DNA from: Armigeres subalbatus
Lineage: Eukaryota; Arthropoda; Insecta; Diptera; Culicidae
Length of the DNA: 64,000 bases
Direction: 5' to 3'
NCBI RefSeq assembly: GCF_024139115.2
Contig: NC_085140.1
Span: 161,598,452 to 161,662,451 of the forward strand
Made by a program: the position numbers and the translations under genes. The notes beneath the pieces are model-generated. The model had not been told where the DNA came from, did no database searches, and saw nothing but the letters and a program-made list of their open reading frames with translations. Of this stretch, positions 23,850-35,343 are shown piece after piece (position 1 is the first letter of the stretch; each line of letters starts with the position of its first letter).

Positions 23850-24788
23850 CCCAGACAACCAGAATGCATTCATAATAGAATTGTTTTTCTGTTAGGGTAA
23901 AAGATCCAATAGTGGAGGAACTAAGCACGTTCCACCACTATTTGTTGCTTCACATCAAGTCTATACTTCATTTCACTTACCTTAAGAGTGTAATAGATAG
24001 ATCATTGAACATATTTCATCTGATAGTGTTGTAATTACAGCAGCATCCATTATTGCCACCTAAAATAGTACCTCCAATTATTGGTGCAGTGTTCCAATAG
24101 TTGCGGTATTTTTTAATTCATGTTCCTATAGTTGCGAATCCCATTGTTTTTATACGGGACTCGCAACTATGGGAACACTACCGCAACTATTGGTGCAAAG
24201 CCAAGAAAAAGATAAGGTATTTTAGTGATACTTTACCGATTTTAAGGGAAATCCAAACCTGTTTTCTTCTATTTCGTCTACTGATATGTCAACAAATTGA
24301 TGGACTACATGGGTTGCTGCGTTTAATACGTAGATTTTGTAAAATTAACACTACCGCAACTATAGGAACACCCACGACTATCGGATCTTTTACCCTATAC
24401 GATGCCTATGCGCACAAACTTCATCGCATACCAGTCGCGGAAACGTTTTCTACGTACAAAAGTGGAGGCGATATGTGTGTATTTTTTATCCGACGTTGCA
24501 CGGTAGTGTATGCGATGTTCACGTTTTTTAAGCGAGTTTGTTCTTTAAACTTTGCGATGAAGTTTGTGATAACAACTCTTTTTGACAGATCATCCGATTT
24601 CATTTGACTTTGTTTGCAGGAATATGCGATGCCAACAAATGATACTTTTTAAACTCGTAAAATAGCCTACTGTGCGGTAAAATTTATAAATAAACTGATG
24701 AACTTCGCACCACAAAGCGATTTCGATGAAACTTGGATCGATAAACGATTTTAATTGTGCATTCTTATGCGATGAGTGGTTGTCTGGG
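23850..24788. mobile_element. TIR element with CCCAGACAACCA ends, carrying a nested MITE
   Basis: Perfect 12-bp terminal inverted repeats CCCAGACAACCA (23850-23861) and TGGTTGTCTGGG (24777-24788). The right-hand interior (GATGAACTTCGCACC and AATTGTGCATTCTTATGCGATGAG) and the left GAATGCATTCATAA are loosely similar when inverted. No clear target duplication. It contains the 505-bp element at 23893-24397. Confidence 0.5.
23893..24397. mobile_element. MITE with TAGGGTAAAAGATCC ends
   Basis: The termini TAGGGTAAAAGATCC and GGATCTTTTACCCTA are perfect 15-bp inverted repeats including TA. Inside, CCGCAACTAT-GGAACAC recurs three times in direct and inverted forms around 24110-24370. Non-coding; the 168-codon frame that spans its right part is chance. 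Confidence 0.7.
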
Positions 24789-25174
24789 TTCCCCTGTGAT
24801 CAGTGTTGTAAAACGTTATTTCGTTAATTTGCTAAAAAATAATTCTCAAGTTTTTTACTATTTTGCATTTTTATGAACATCTAACGCTTCAGGATCCAAT
24901 AACTTTGTCCTGTTACTTGCTCTAAAACTGAAATCGGCAGCATCAGAGCCAAATTAGTATCTAATGATATTACCCAACAAACAATTTAAACTGAGCAAGC
25001 CAGTTTTTCAGCTGAAGATGCTTGTTTTAAACGGAATAAGCCATTTTTAGTTTCCAATGTTTGTTGGCCAATGTCATGACATATTTCGTCACATTTTTAT
25101 AAAAACGTTATTAACATATTAGCTATGGTAATCCCATGACATTTTTGTGTCATTTCCCAACATTGCTTGAAGAT
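24789..25174. other. No gene; short inverted repeat
   Basis: CCAACAAACA (24974) and TGTTTGTTGG (25060) form a short inverted pair about 95 bp apart, perhaps a tiny MITE. The rest is featureless AT-rich DNA, presumably Shal intron. Confidence 0.3.
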
Positions 25175-25443
25175 TAATTCTCGTGCTTAGTATCATAGGG
25201 GCGTAGCTGCATTGATCGATTTCTCTTCATCGATGTTTTCTTCTTATAAATATAGCGATTTTCAACAGTTTACCTCGGATTTTATGTTCGGAGCGATAAA
25301 GGATAGTTGCAGCTTGCACCATAGTTCACCAGAAGCAACAATCATGGTTGTTACTTCCAATTCAGTTGAGTATTAACGAAAGAAAAACAGAGAAATCTAT
25401 CAGTACAGTTACGGCCCTATGATACTAAGCGCGAGAATTATTG
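25175..25443. mobile_element. MITE with ~30-bp terminal inverted repeats
   Basis: The left end AATTCTCGTGCTTAGTATCA then TAGGGGCGTA, and the right end TACGGCCCTA then TGATACTAAGCGCGAGAATT, are inverted repeats with few mismatches. About 270 bp, non-coding. Confidence 0.7.
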
Positions 25444-25646
25444 CAGCAAAATGATTTTTGGCAAATATAGTGAAATAATGATCCATGCCTACATGTATTC
25501 ATATGGATCATACTTTTTTTGAGCAAATCTCAAAACAAAAACGAATGACACCAAAAAGGATACTTTAAAGTTTGTTCTGATATAGGCGAAATGATAGACT
25601 AGGCAGGTTTGTTCCATTTATTGTCTTCGTGGTTTTTAAGCCCATT

Positions 25647-25937
25647 CTTCTTCTCTTCTTCGTTGGCATTACATCCCCCACTGGGACATTGCCGCCTCGC
25701 AGCTTAGTGTTCATTAAGCACTTCCACAGTTATTAACTGCGAGGTTTCTAAGCCAAGTTACCATTTTCGCATTCGTATATCATGAGGCTAACACGATGAT
25801 ACTTTTATGCCCAGGGAAGTCGAGACAATTTCCAATCCGAAAATTGCCTAGACCGGTACCGGGAATCGAACCCAGCCACCCTCAGCATGGTCTTGCTTTG
25901 TAGCCGCGCATCTTACCGCACGGCTAAGGAGGGCCCC
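25647..25937 (-). mobile_element. Full-length Feilai-type tRNA SINE
   Basis: The 291-bp minus-strand element lies between exact TTAAGCCCATT repeats (25636-25646, 25938-25948). On minus it starts GGGGCCCTCCTTAGCCGTGC (A-box region), then GGGTTCGATTCCCGGTACCG (B box), CTCGACTTCCCTGGGCATAA and a 3' end with GAAGAAGAGAAGAAG. This is the structure of the Aedes SINE Feilai. It lies in the Shal intron, in the same orientation as the gene. The clean duplication suggests a young insertion. Confidence 0.9.
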
Positions 25938-25948
25938 TTAAGCCCATT

Positions 25949-26217
25949 GCACCGGATATTTTCCGAAGATTGTTTGGACCTGTTTAATGCCACATGGACA
26001 GTTAATGTTTCATGAGCTCTATTCGTGTTCTGTACAACACCTGTCCATGATATCTGATTCTAAAAAACCTATTATAACTTAATAAACCATACCCTAAGAA
26101 ACGAAGCTTACAATAAATAACGTCTTGAGCTAGGCGGACCTGAGCTGGTTTCCCGAATAGAACTTTTAGTTTTAGCGGTGGATACAATCGTCATAAAACA
26201 CAAACAATATAAAGTGA
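25949..26217 (-). other. Start of the Shal intron downstream of exon 1
   Basis: Follows the GT donor at 26225-26224 on the minus strand. No further exon is visible here. Confidence 0.6.
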
Positions 26218-26227
26218 ATACTCACCC
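26218..26227 (-). promoter_or_regulatory. Splice donor of Shal coding exon 1
   Basis: On minus the sequence is TTAGG|GTGAGTATT, a strong 5' splice site. The exon ends after two bases of a glycine codon (phase 2), within the selectivity-filter sequence TTLG. The invariant GT is at 26225-26224. Confidence 0.9.
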
Positions 26228-27340
26228 TAACGTTGTCATCGTGACAATAGTATACCAAAACGCCGCCGGAATGGAGGTGAAGTTCGTGCCGTCCACGTTC
26301 TTCTCGGCGTAGAACATGACCGTGGCGAAGATGATGATGGCCATCGCCAGCGAAAACACCAGGAAGCCCAGCTCGGAGGCGCACGACTTGAGCGTGTAGC
26401 CGAGAATCCGCAGACCCTGCGAGTGGCGCGAAAACTTGAAGATTCGGAACACCCGGAACACTCGCAACGTTACGAACGCACCGGACACATCGTCGTTGTC
26501 GGTGATTCCGAGACCGATGTAGTACGGCAGGATGGCGACCACATCGATGATGCTCATGACGCTGCGCATGAATTTACACCGGCACGGTGCGGCGAATAAC
26601 CGAAGCAGATATTCTGCTGTGAAGATCATCACACACGCCGTGTCCAGGCAGAAGAATACGATTTTGTACCGTTCGCCGCAAGATAAGGTGCCGGCACGGC
26701 CCGGCCGTAACCCGCAGGGAACCGTCTCGACGACGTTGGCCATCACAGATACAGCAATGAAGAAGCCCGTAACATAGTAGAACACGAGGGCGGCAGTGGA
26801 AGTGTGTGGATTCTCGAATGCTCGCCACATCCGTTGTCTGATGTTGGTAAGCTGTTGCAGATTATTATCACTATTCTCCGACAGTTTGTCGTCCATCAGT
26901 CGTTCGGCGTTCTCCCGCTTCCGATCCCGGTAGTCTTCGTAGCAGCAGTCTCCAATCACGTCCGGCATGATTCCGAAGAATGCTAATTCCTCATCGTAAC
27001 TGAGCAAACACTCGTGTCGAGGATAGTGCAGCTTCCCAGTTCGGTAGTAATTTAATATGTGCCTAAATATGTCCGGATCACGGTCGAAAAAATACTCTTT
27101 GCTATCTTCATCGTAGAAGAAGTCTCTCTCATTGGAGCCTAATAGTGTGTCTGGGTACTTCTCAACGGTCGTTCGCCAGGTTTCGAACCTTCGTCCGGAG
27201 ACGTTTATGATTAGCTTCTCGTCTTCTGATCTGAGGCGGTCCTTGAACACCGGGGGTGCTGGTAGTGGATGGGATGCTATTGGGACCCACCCGATGGCCG
27301 CCGCCCGTGCAAATGGCAACCAAGCGGCGACCGAAGCCAT
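26226..27340 (-). CDS. Shal: Shal (Kv4) voltage-gated K+ channel, first coding exon (partial)
   Basis: Kv4 channels form tetramers that carry somatodendritic A-type K+ current in neurons and muscle. This exon encodes residues 1-371 plus two bases of codon 372. The start is the ATG at 27340 (context AGCATGG); the protein begins [20 protein letters not shown], the Kv4 N-terminus that binds KChIP-type partners. The T1 tetramerisation domain spans about 43-135, with the Zn-binding signature HX5CX20CC complete at H105-C133. S1 is about 182-207, S2 226-248, S3 258-277, and S4 288-310 with regularly spaced arginines ([14 protein letters not shown]). S5 is about 323-345, followed by an NFTS glycosylation site (354) and the pore helix [12 protein letters not shown]. 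The frame is open throughout. It closely resembles my recollection of Drosophila Shal. The remaining filter (GYGD), S6 and C-terminus must be on later exons at lower coordinates; I found none here. Confidence 0.97.
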
Positions 27341-29160
27341 GCTATTCGGTGGAATTTTTCGATGGGCCCCCAATAGAGCACGAGAAACGACACGATAATG
27401 ATATCCACACCCCCTCCGGTGCGATAAGACGGTCTACCGCAGCTGCTATATGAGTTCTGCCGTTTTTTCTTCTTGTGATTTCTGACGTGACCTTGCTGCT
27501 GTGGATCGTCGTTGTCTAATGGCAGACGGAGGCCGCCTCTGTCGGGCTTATTGTATCCCCACTGCTCGGCACAAAATAAATCCAATTATGACATTCGTTC
27601 CGGGGGTGCCCCGCTGAGACTAAAAAATCTCTACGCGTCGGTTCAAATAAATAACCGTTTTCGTATAATTTTTCCGCTCTCGCTTTTACCGCCTAGGAAA
27701 ATTATTCCTTTCATGAACGACTCTGAAGGCTTTGTCCAAAGGATAATAGGCTTCTGTTCGGCAAGCTAAAAATATTTGGTTTCAAAGTACAAGAAGGAAG
27801 CGGCAAAAAATCTCGGATTTGTGTACGCTGGAGCTTCTCCTATTTTTGCGATTCTTTTCGATCTTTGTTAATGGTAATGGCTTTGCTCTAAGTTCGGTTC
27901 TATGCAGATGGGAAATAATGAGAAGCGCAAATTCCACGAAATCAACGTGCTCGGACTACATTTTCCATTTGTTTTTTTCTTGTGCCGCTTTTTGTTCCCA
28001 GGGTCAAATGCAAATTCCCTCGATGGATCCCTACGAAGCAAGCTTGAACAAATCCATCCGGCTATTTCCGCTGATGTCGGCGAAGTTTGAATCCCCTTAC
28101 TAACCACACAGTCCTCGAGACATTCAACCTAGACGATTTAAACGCATCACGATCTGATTAACATTGTGGTGATATTGAAAATTATTCACCGTGAAGCACT
28201 TTCCTGCTGGAGAACTTCAAGCTGTTGTTAATGTAGCAGAAAACCATCCTCTTCACTGGCATTTCCCGTTTTTTGAACCAATCGCTTTTTTGAACCATAT
28301 GCCACTGCCGTGATGATTAATCACTTTCATCTCGAAATCTTCACCACCCAATTTCTCAACTGGCAAGTTTCTCTTCCAACCAGCCGTCTAGCAACACTTG
28401 ATCTTCAATTTTTCACCATTCACTCCCCTCTCTTTTCCACGTCCCCAGCTTCACTTATATGGCAAGGAGAAAAACGCTTGTTACCGAGAGGCTTTGGCAC
28501 GACGAGCCCTCATATTAGTTGTCCTAGCTACCACCATTAGCCGCTTTCCACGAAGGATACACTTTCTGGGCTCTGAGCTGCCGAGCTATCGCTCTGGCGG
28601 GGATTTTGTTTTTCTCCACTGCCCCAAAACTTCACCAAGCCCCACCACTCTAGCGAGTAATAATTCCCCCTCTCGGGTTAAGCCGACATAAGATCCGTGC
28701 TAGCACTTCGACGATGCCAAGTTTCAATTCCGACGAATCCCAAACATGAACAACATACTCGTTAGGGAAAAAGTCCATCCGACGACCAACGGTTAGTGGG
28801 ATGTTGTCAACTTGTTCCGCTGTCCGCTTCTTATGGCAGTTGAGAGCGTTTCCATCTCATTCCATGGTACTTGAGTGCTTAGTAATGATCTGTGGGCAAG
28901 AAAAATAAAAAAAAGCTGATATTAGAATTTTGGTTGAGATTGTATTGCTACTTAATAGGATAAAAAACTTAATATTTGGACTGTGTCTAACGTTTGATAT
29001 TAAATTCGAGGCACTTCTTTGCAATGCCAGAGATGATACTGAATATACCATAGAATATAATATAATAAAATATAGAATATACAATTGAATATCAATAGAA
29101 AACGAGTCAACAGACTAGGGAATTTCTCATGACAGTTATGGAAACTGAATGTTAGAGAAA
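27341..29160 (-). promoter_or_regulatory. Shal 5' UTR / upstream region
   Basis: Directly upstream of the Shal ATG on minus. It is GC-richer than the surroundings to about 27.7 kb, and unlike the rest of the window I see no repeat family up to about 29 kb. That fits a 5' UTR and promoter-proximal region, but no TATA box, initiator or 3' splice site could be placed with confidence. Frames in this segment show no known domain. Confidence 0.4.
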
Positions 29161-29167
29161 CGCTCGT

Positions 29168-29240
29168 GAATTATGATTATTATTATTATTGTTAAATTAT
29201 TAAAAATGTTATTATTATTATTGTTGCTACATAATTTTTA
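29168..29240. repeat. ATT microsatellite
   Basis: Two runs of ATT (29168-29183, 29208-29222) separated by a few bases. Confidence 0.8.
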
Positions 29241-29809
29241 TTAAATTATGTGAATTATGAATTATCTCGTAAGCGATATCAAAAAAGCCTCTTCCGACAT
29301 AAAAACTTGTATGTATGAAAGTATGTGTTGAGGAAGACTTATCAAAAGTGGATACTTCTTAGATTGCCTTTTCATATATTTATCGTGATTTGGTTATAAT
29401 CACTAGAGCGCTATAATATTTAAATTTAATTTAATTCAACTTATACAGGTAGTAGTAGTTAAGATTAGGTTGAACATCACAGTTGAATTTTGACTGATTT
29501 AAATGAAAAGTATTTTGAATTTGAGAAACAAATCGACTTCACGCTAACTAACGCTCTTCCACGCACTGGCTATCACCACTAAACTGAGTGGAGTGGATGT
29601 GTGGCGTAAATATGTAACTTTTTTTAAAATGTCTAACATGTATCAAGTTTGGATTATTTTTTCAATGGCATCTGCTGTTGAAATATTGATGCAATTTTGT
29701 ACTACACACTTTGTACTACACGGCATATTTTAATACGTCATTTAGTTTTACGGCCTTTTTCTAATGGCACGTGACGTAAAAAGAACTTGAAACATTATTG
29801 ACATCCAAA
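29241..29809. other. No recognisable feature
   Basis: AT-rich, short frames only. Confidence 0.4.
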
Positions 29810-30149
29810 GACGGTAGACCATTTGATTCAATCTCTAGAACAATTGGGAAAACTTACGCAAGCCATCCAAACTCCAGGACAGCTTTGAGATCTTACAACA
29901 CCTCATATGCCTTGATTTGAGACAAGTGAAAGACAAATACTCGGGGAATATAATTGAGTTGATATCGCAACTAAAGACATCATGGAAGGCTTGGTTGATT
30001 TGGTAGACCATTTGATTCAAACTCCAGAAAATTTGGAGATCTTACAACATCTTACATGCTAAAATTTGAGACGCAAGCGAAAGACTAATACTCAGAATTC
30101 AAATTTGGGTTGACACCGCGACATTGTGAAAGCCTTGTTTGATTCGGTA
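29810..30149 (+). repeat. ~150-bp tandem repeat, block 3, part a
   Basis: Two-plus units with CATCATGGAAGGC-TTGGTTGATTTGGTAGACC, TTGATTCAAACTCCAG, TTTGGAGATCTTACAACA and GAAAGAC-AATACTC. The array is cut by the LOA-like element and resumes at 34985. It is homologous to blocks 1 and 2 in the TTGGTTGAT-GGTAGA core. Confidence 0.85.
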
Positions 30150-33100
30150 AGTATCAGGTATAAGAACGTCGGCTCCAGGGGCACGTTCACCTCAATTTGG
30201 TAGATTTGTGCCATCACCTTCACAGCCTTTCTAATCACGCACCTGATGGGTAAGGAAGTGAACAAAAAGGAAAGGAATATGGATGGAAGGAAAATGGAAG
30301 TTGAAAAGGGCATACAATGTATACAACACGTACAAATGCTCATAGCTCCTTACCACAACAGGTTATGAACTTAGTAAGTGTTTACTAAATATTTGGAAGC
30401 GCAGTTGCGCATAAACAGGGCAGTTACATATCAGATGATAAGAAGTTCCATAATCGGATTCACAACAACCACAGACAAATGATTCAACACGTTGAATATT
30501 TGTCATGTGATAGTTGAGTCGGCAGTGACCTGTCAAGGCCTTGACTAAGACACTGCAAGTCTGTTTAGATAGATTAGCTAAATAGTTTGCTACTGCCGGA
30601 GATGGCTCTCGGATATACTATTTTGTTTGTCGACATGAATCCAAACTACTCCAATACCGTTTGTGCTGAGTGGAAGCCCAAGAGCTAATCAAACGCTTCA
30701 CCCAACACTTAGATATTGGAATAGCTGGCTCATGACCAATAAAGTCTTGTGATGCTCCAGTGCGAGCTAACTCATCAGCCAATTCGTTTCCAGCTATGGA
30801 AGAATGGCCAGGTACCCATATAAGGTGTAACGTATTAACTGAATTCAGTTCCTCAATTTGAGTTCAATTTGAGAGCTTTGATAGCTACTTGGCTATCTGA
30901 ACAGATGTACATTAGGGTAGTTCACATTTCAAAAATGCTCGAAAATTCCAACTCCCATATGTCTATAAGAATCATTTTGATAATATAGGAGTCCTGGCAA
31001 AATTTCAGGCAATTCGGTGGCCATTTAGGGGTGGCGCGAGGTCAATTTATGTTTATATGGAAATTTGTATGAGAAAGACTTAAAATTTATTCAAATCCCC
31101 CTACAACTCTTAAATCGTGATGAATTCAAATAAACATCCCCAACCTCCATTTTTGGAGTCTATTTGAGCTCAACCAGTGGGTAACTCATTGATTTTGATT
31201 TATGTTTCCACTGCTACGTTGAGGCTAAATACACCATTTTAGCCATTTATCTCATATTCACGCTGTCAATTGAACCGCTCAATCCACTCAGAACTAATGT
31301 GTTATTCGGAGGTCTCATTTATATGGACTCCAAAAAGAGAGGTTGGGGATGTTTATTTGAATTCATCACGATTCGACAGATGTAGGGAGACTTGAATATT
31401 TTTTTAGTTTTTCCCATACAAATTTCCATATAAACATAAATTGACTTCGCGCCACCCCTAAATGGCCACCAAATTGCCTGAAATTTTGCCAGGACTCCTA
31501 TATTATTAAAATGATGCTAATAGACATGTGGGAGTTGGAATTTTCGAACATTTTTGAAATTTGAACTGCCCTAATGTACATACATGTATATTACTTTGCC
31601 CATTATGTGTTTCTGCAGTGCGGATTGCACTCCACACATAATGGCAAATATTTCCGCTTGAAGGACAGTACAGTGTCTACCCAGTGAGTGGGACTGTTCC
31701 AATCTCAACTCACGCGAATATACGTCTGCACCTGCTCTACCTTCGAGGAGGGAGCTGTCAGTGTAACAAACAATGCTGTCCGACATACTTCTCTCCAAAT
31801 ATCCAGATGTCCACTCATCCCGCGAGGGGAATTGTGTTGAAAATGTTCTATGAGGAAAACTACTAGCGAGTGTGAGATCACTTGAAGCGAGCACAGTTCT
31901 GTCCCAATCAACCATGAGCTGTAACTATGGAACTGTAACTATGTAGAACTATAGTTTACAGGATTCTCTTCCATGAAACCAAGAACTCATAATCGGTAAG
32001 TTCAAGAAAGTGCTTGTTTGAGATGTATGTGTAGTGGGGCCACGTTGAAGAGAACCTCGAGAGCAGCCGTGGGAGTCGAAGAGAACGCACCAGTCATTGC
32101 CATTAGGCACATTCTTTGAAGATGGCCTAATTTAGACTGAATTGTCCTCACTTCACCCTTTTGCCACCACACAAGACATCCATAAGCCACAGTTGGTCGT
32201 ACAACTGTTGAGTACATCCATTTTATATATTTGGGTTTAAAACCCCAAGTTTTACCAAAAGTTCGCAGGCATTGGTCGAAAGCCTAACACGCCTTCTTGA
32301 CTCTGAACTCAATGTTAGGTGTCCAAGAGAGCTTGGAATCAAGAATTAGTCCCACATACTTTACCTGATCCGTTACAGTGATTTCAGAATCAAAAAGATG
32401 TGATGGGTGAATACCATTACGGTTACGTTTTTCCGTGAAAAGTACAATAGATGTTTTACTCGGATTAACCGAAAGGCCATATTGGCGACACCAACTTTCA
32501 ACTGCCTGAAGAGCGTTGTGCATCAGGTCGAATAAAGTAGTAATACACAAACCGACTATCAATATTAGATAGCCGTCGGCAAATCCATAGGTAGGAAAAC
32601 CGCCATTATTGAGTAATCTCAATAGCGTATCTGCAACGAGGTTCCACAAAAGTGGAGATAATACTCCGCCTTGGGGACATCCGCAGACACTCAATTTCAT
32701 AATCGTTGCTTAACGTAATGTCGAGTAGAATCCTTTTGATTATTATATTAGGGAGCCTTCCAATATGGCAGCGAAAGACCTGTTGTCAAAAGCACCCTCA
32801 ATATCTGAGAACGCACCCAAACATGATTGCTTTTGAGCAATTGCTCTCTCGATGTCGTAGACAACCTTGTGAAGAAGAGTCTCGTTGGACTTTTCAGATC
32901 GATAAGCATGTTGATTAACATGAAGAGGATTTTTTGCCAAACAGTCATCACAAATGTTGTAAGCATTTCAGAAGAAATGAGGGCAGACTGATGGGTCTAA
33001 AACTCTTTGCTTCTTCATACGAAGCACGTCCTCCTTTTGGGACAAACTTTACAGTGATATCCCGCCAGGATATGGGAATATACCCAGTAGCAAAACTGCA

Positions 33101-34984
33101 TACTAAAAGTTTTTTCAAAACATGTTTGATATGCTCAAAACCCCTCTGAAGAAGAACGGGATAGATCCCATCTTCCCATGGAGATTTGTAAGGAGCAAAA
33201 CTGTTAAGAGCCCATTGAATCGATTCAGTAGTTATGATTCTATGAGCCAGAGCCCAAGACCCGTAGCTACATGAAAAGACATTAGGAACATCCGAAGATG
33301 CTATATCAACACATCCAGGGAAGTGTGTACCAAATAGGTGCTCTAATGCTTAATCGTCAGAAGAAGTGTAGTCGCCATTTGGCATGCGAATTTCGCTAAC
33401 TTGGAAATCCTTGGATCTCGCAAGAATTTTATTTAACCTACTGGCTTCACTCAAATTGGAAACATTTGCACAAAGGTTTTTCCAGCCGGATCGTTCAGCA
33501 GATCGAAGAGCCTTCTTGTAGGCTTTCCGAGCCGACTTGAAAGACTCCGTCCCTGCTGAATGGCGTCTGTTCCAACTCCTTCTGCACTGCTTCCTGAGTT
33601 TAGCCAATTCGGAATTCCACCATGGGGTTCCTCTTGAGGTTTTCACAGAACGCAAAGGGCAAGCTTCTTCGAAAGCTTCCACGATATGCAACGTTGTAGT
33701 ATCAACGGCATCATCCAAGTCGGTAGGAGTTTCAATGGTTGGTAGATATCCATTAAATTTTGTCGAGAGCAACTCTATATAGAGATCCCAGTTGGTTGAA
33801 CGAGGATTTCTAAAACGCAAGGTCTGCGAAGTAACATTCAAATGATCGAAGAAGATGTAGTGATGGTCAGATATGGATTCTTCATCTGATACATACCTAT
33901 TCGTTAACTCGTGACTGATTCTATTGGAGCAGAGAGTTATGTCTAACACTTATGCTTTATTAGATACCATAAAGGTTGGGCGATTGCCTATGTTAAGTAA
34001 ACCAAGCTCGGTACTACTTGAGTATTCCATCAAGCTGGAGCCTCTCAGATTGATATCCGAGCTACCCCAGATGATGTGATGAGCATTAGCATCACTGCCG
34101 ACAATTAGCGGAAGGCCTTTTGAAGTGCAATAAATGACAACTTGTTTGAAAGCATCCGTAGGGGATGGTTCATCATATGGTAAATAAACCGAACAATAGT
34201 CGTATTTTCTGACTGGCGTTTCACCAGTTACATCAATTGTGACAGCACATACATCTCTGGTTGTTAGTTCAGAGACAAGTGTAGCAACGATAGCGTTGTT
34301 AACAAGTATACATACACGAGGCATTGATCGATTGTTTGCCATTTCTTTACTGAAAGCAGCAAAAACCGGGTTCACTAGGTTACCTAGGTAGAAGCTACCC
34401 TTGCGAAAATAGGGTTGCTTCTTTGCATAAGTCTACAAAGATTAATCGTTGCTGTTCTTTTGTGCTGAAGATTGATTTGAGCTATCCTAACTGAAGCCAT
34501 TGCGAATTACGATAATACACTCCACAACTTCAACATTTATGTGAACAGCAACGATGAAACCAAGTCGGTATCGTATCAAGAACATCAAAGTCGAAACACC
34601 GAGTATACTGTGAAAAACGCATAAAGCGAATCCATATAGGTGACAATTAGATGAAAAACTATAAAAAACATACTCATAATCCCACCCTTATTTACCCTCA
34701 AGTTGAGATTGAATAGGAGTAGCCGATTTTTCCGGAGAAGCAAACAGTCAACTACGCCATAGCTCCGGTTAGCGGTTGGGTTTTTATTAGACCCCGCTAA
34801 CCATTCATTCGTAGGCACGGTGAGCATAAAGCCCCATCACACCAATAATTGGGGGTCACCTGTATGATGGACTTCTACCACTGGAACAGGCAATCCGTAG
34901 CGTTATTCTTAGCCAGATCACCGGCTTCCGACACCGCACGGCTATCTGGGCTGTTCATGGAGAGAAGTTGACATTGACTTTACG
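30150..34984 (-). mobile_element. LOA/Lian-like non-LTR retrotransposon, decayed
   Basis: Minus-strand pieces in order: endonuclease (33950-34375; GSDANAHHIIWGSSD intact), linker (33350-33949; GTPWWNSELAKLRKQ), reverse transcriptase (32284-32966; GCPQGGVLSPLLWN and FADGYLI where FADD is expected), RNase H (31574-31915; CYTDSSLLEGRAG) and, beyond the inserted MITE, the rest of RNase H and C-terminus (30390-30904; LIWVPGHSSIAGNELADELA). RNase H after RT and these motifs fit the LOA clade (Lian in Aedes). Frameshifts, stops and the D-to-G change at 32572-32583 make it inactive. The outer limits are taken from where the tandem repeat stops and resumes. Confidence 0.8.
30913..31573. mobile_element. 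hAT-type MITE inside the LOA RNase H
   Basis: The 661-bp element has exact 8-bp flanks ATGTACAT (30905-30912, 31574-31581). The termini TAGGGTAGTTCA and TGAACTGCCCTA begin inverted repeats that continue for about 170 bp (for example GCCACCCCTAAATGGCCACC near 31451 with its complement near 31020). It splits the RNase H codons between VIYM and ICSDS. An 8-bp duplication and TAGGG ends fit hAT. Non-coding. Confidence 0.85.
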
Positions 34985-35343
34985 TCAACTTTAAATGTGG
35001 CCGAACAGTCACGAATAAGTTGATACCGCGAATGAAGGCATCATGGAAGCTTTGGTTTATTTGGTAGACCATTTGATTCAAACTCCAGGACAATTTGGAA
35101 ATTTTACATCATGTTACATGCTAAAATGTTAGACGCGAGTGAAAGACTAATACTCAGAATTCAAAATTGGGTTGATACCGCGGCTAGGGACATCGTGAAA
35201 GCCTTGTTTGATTCGGTAGACTATTTAATTCAAACTCCAGGATAATTTGGAGATCTCAAAGCATCTCATACACCTGGACTTGAGACGCAAGTGAAAGACA
35301 AATACTAGGAGGGCATGATTGGGATGATATCGCGGCTGAGGAC
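34985..35343 (+). repeat. ~150-bp tandem repeat, block 3, part b
   Basis: Resumes after the LOA element with GTTGATACCGCG, GGTAGACCATTTGATTCAAA and GACAATTTGGA. Units are about 152 bp. The last unit breaks at CGGCTGAGGAC, which reappears at the right-hand junction near 38167. Confidence 0.85.

Larger units (their letters stand above)
16857..23850. mobile_element. ~7-kb block bounded by inverted GGCCGAA-rich repeats
   Basis: The left arm (16857-17420) consists of variants of ATTTGGCCGAA-AGGTC, then AGAAGTGAGAA runs, then AACCCGTTCAGGATGA. The right arm (23567-23850) has the same order inverted: a TTCAGGACGGA match near 23580, AAGTGAGAAGTGAG, then GGCCGAATGACC repeats ending with the complement of GGGAAGGGACGTTTGGC. 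The matching order of three motifs supports a single inverted pair. No transposase is seen inside. It could be a non-autonomous long-TIR element or two independent inverted insertions. Confidence 0.55.

Noticed and set aside
24101..24607. 168-codon plus-strand frame
   Set aside because: It runs across the right end of a MITE (24397) into unrelated sequence, so it cannot be a conserved gene.
27341..27373. 11-codon in-frame N-terminal extension of Shal
   Set aside because: The extension would need a non-ATG start; the family's N-terminus begins with MASVAAW at 27340.
27277..27585. Open frames overlapping the Shal start and upstream of it
   Set aside because: They are out of frame with the channel and show no domain; the Shal ATG at 27340 with the conserved N-terminus is the clear choice.
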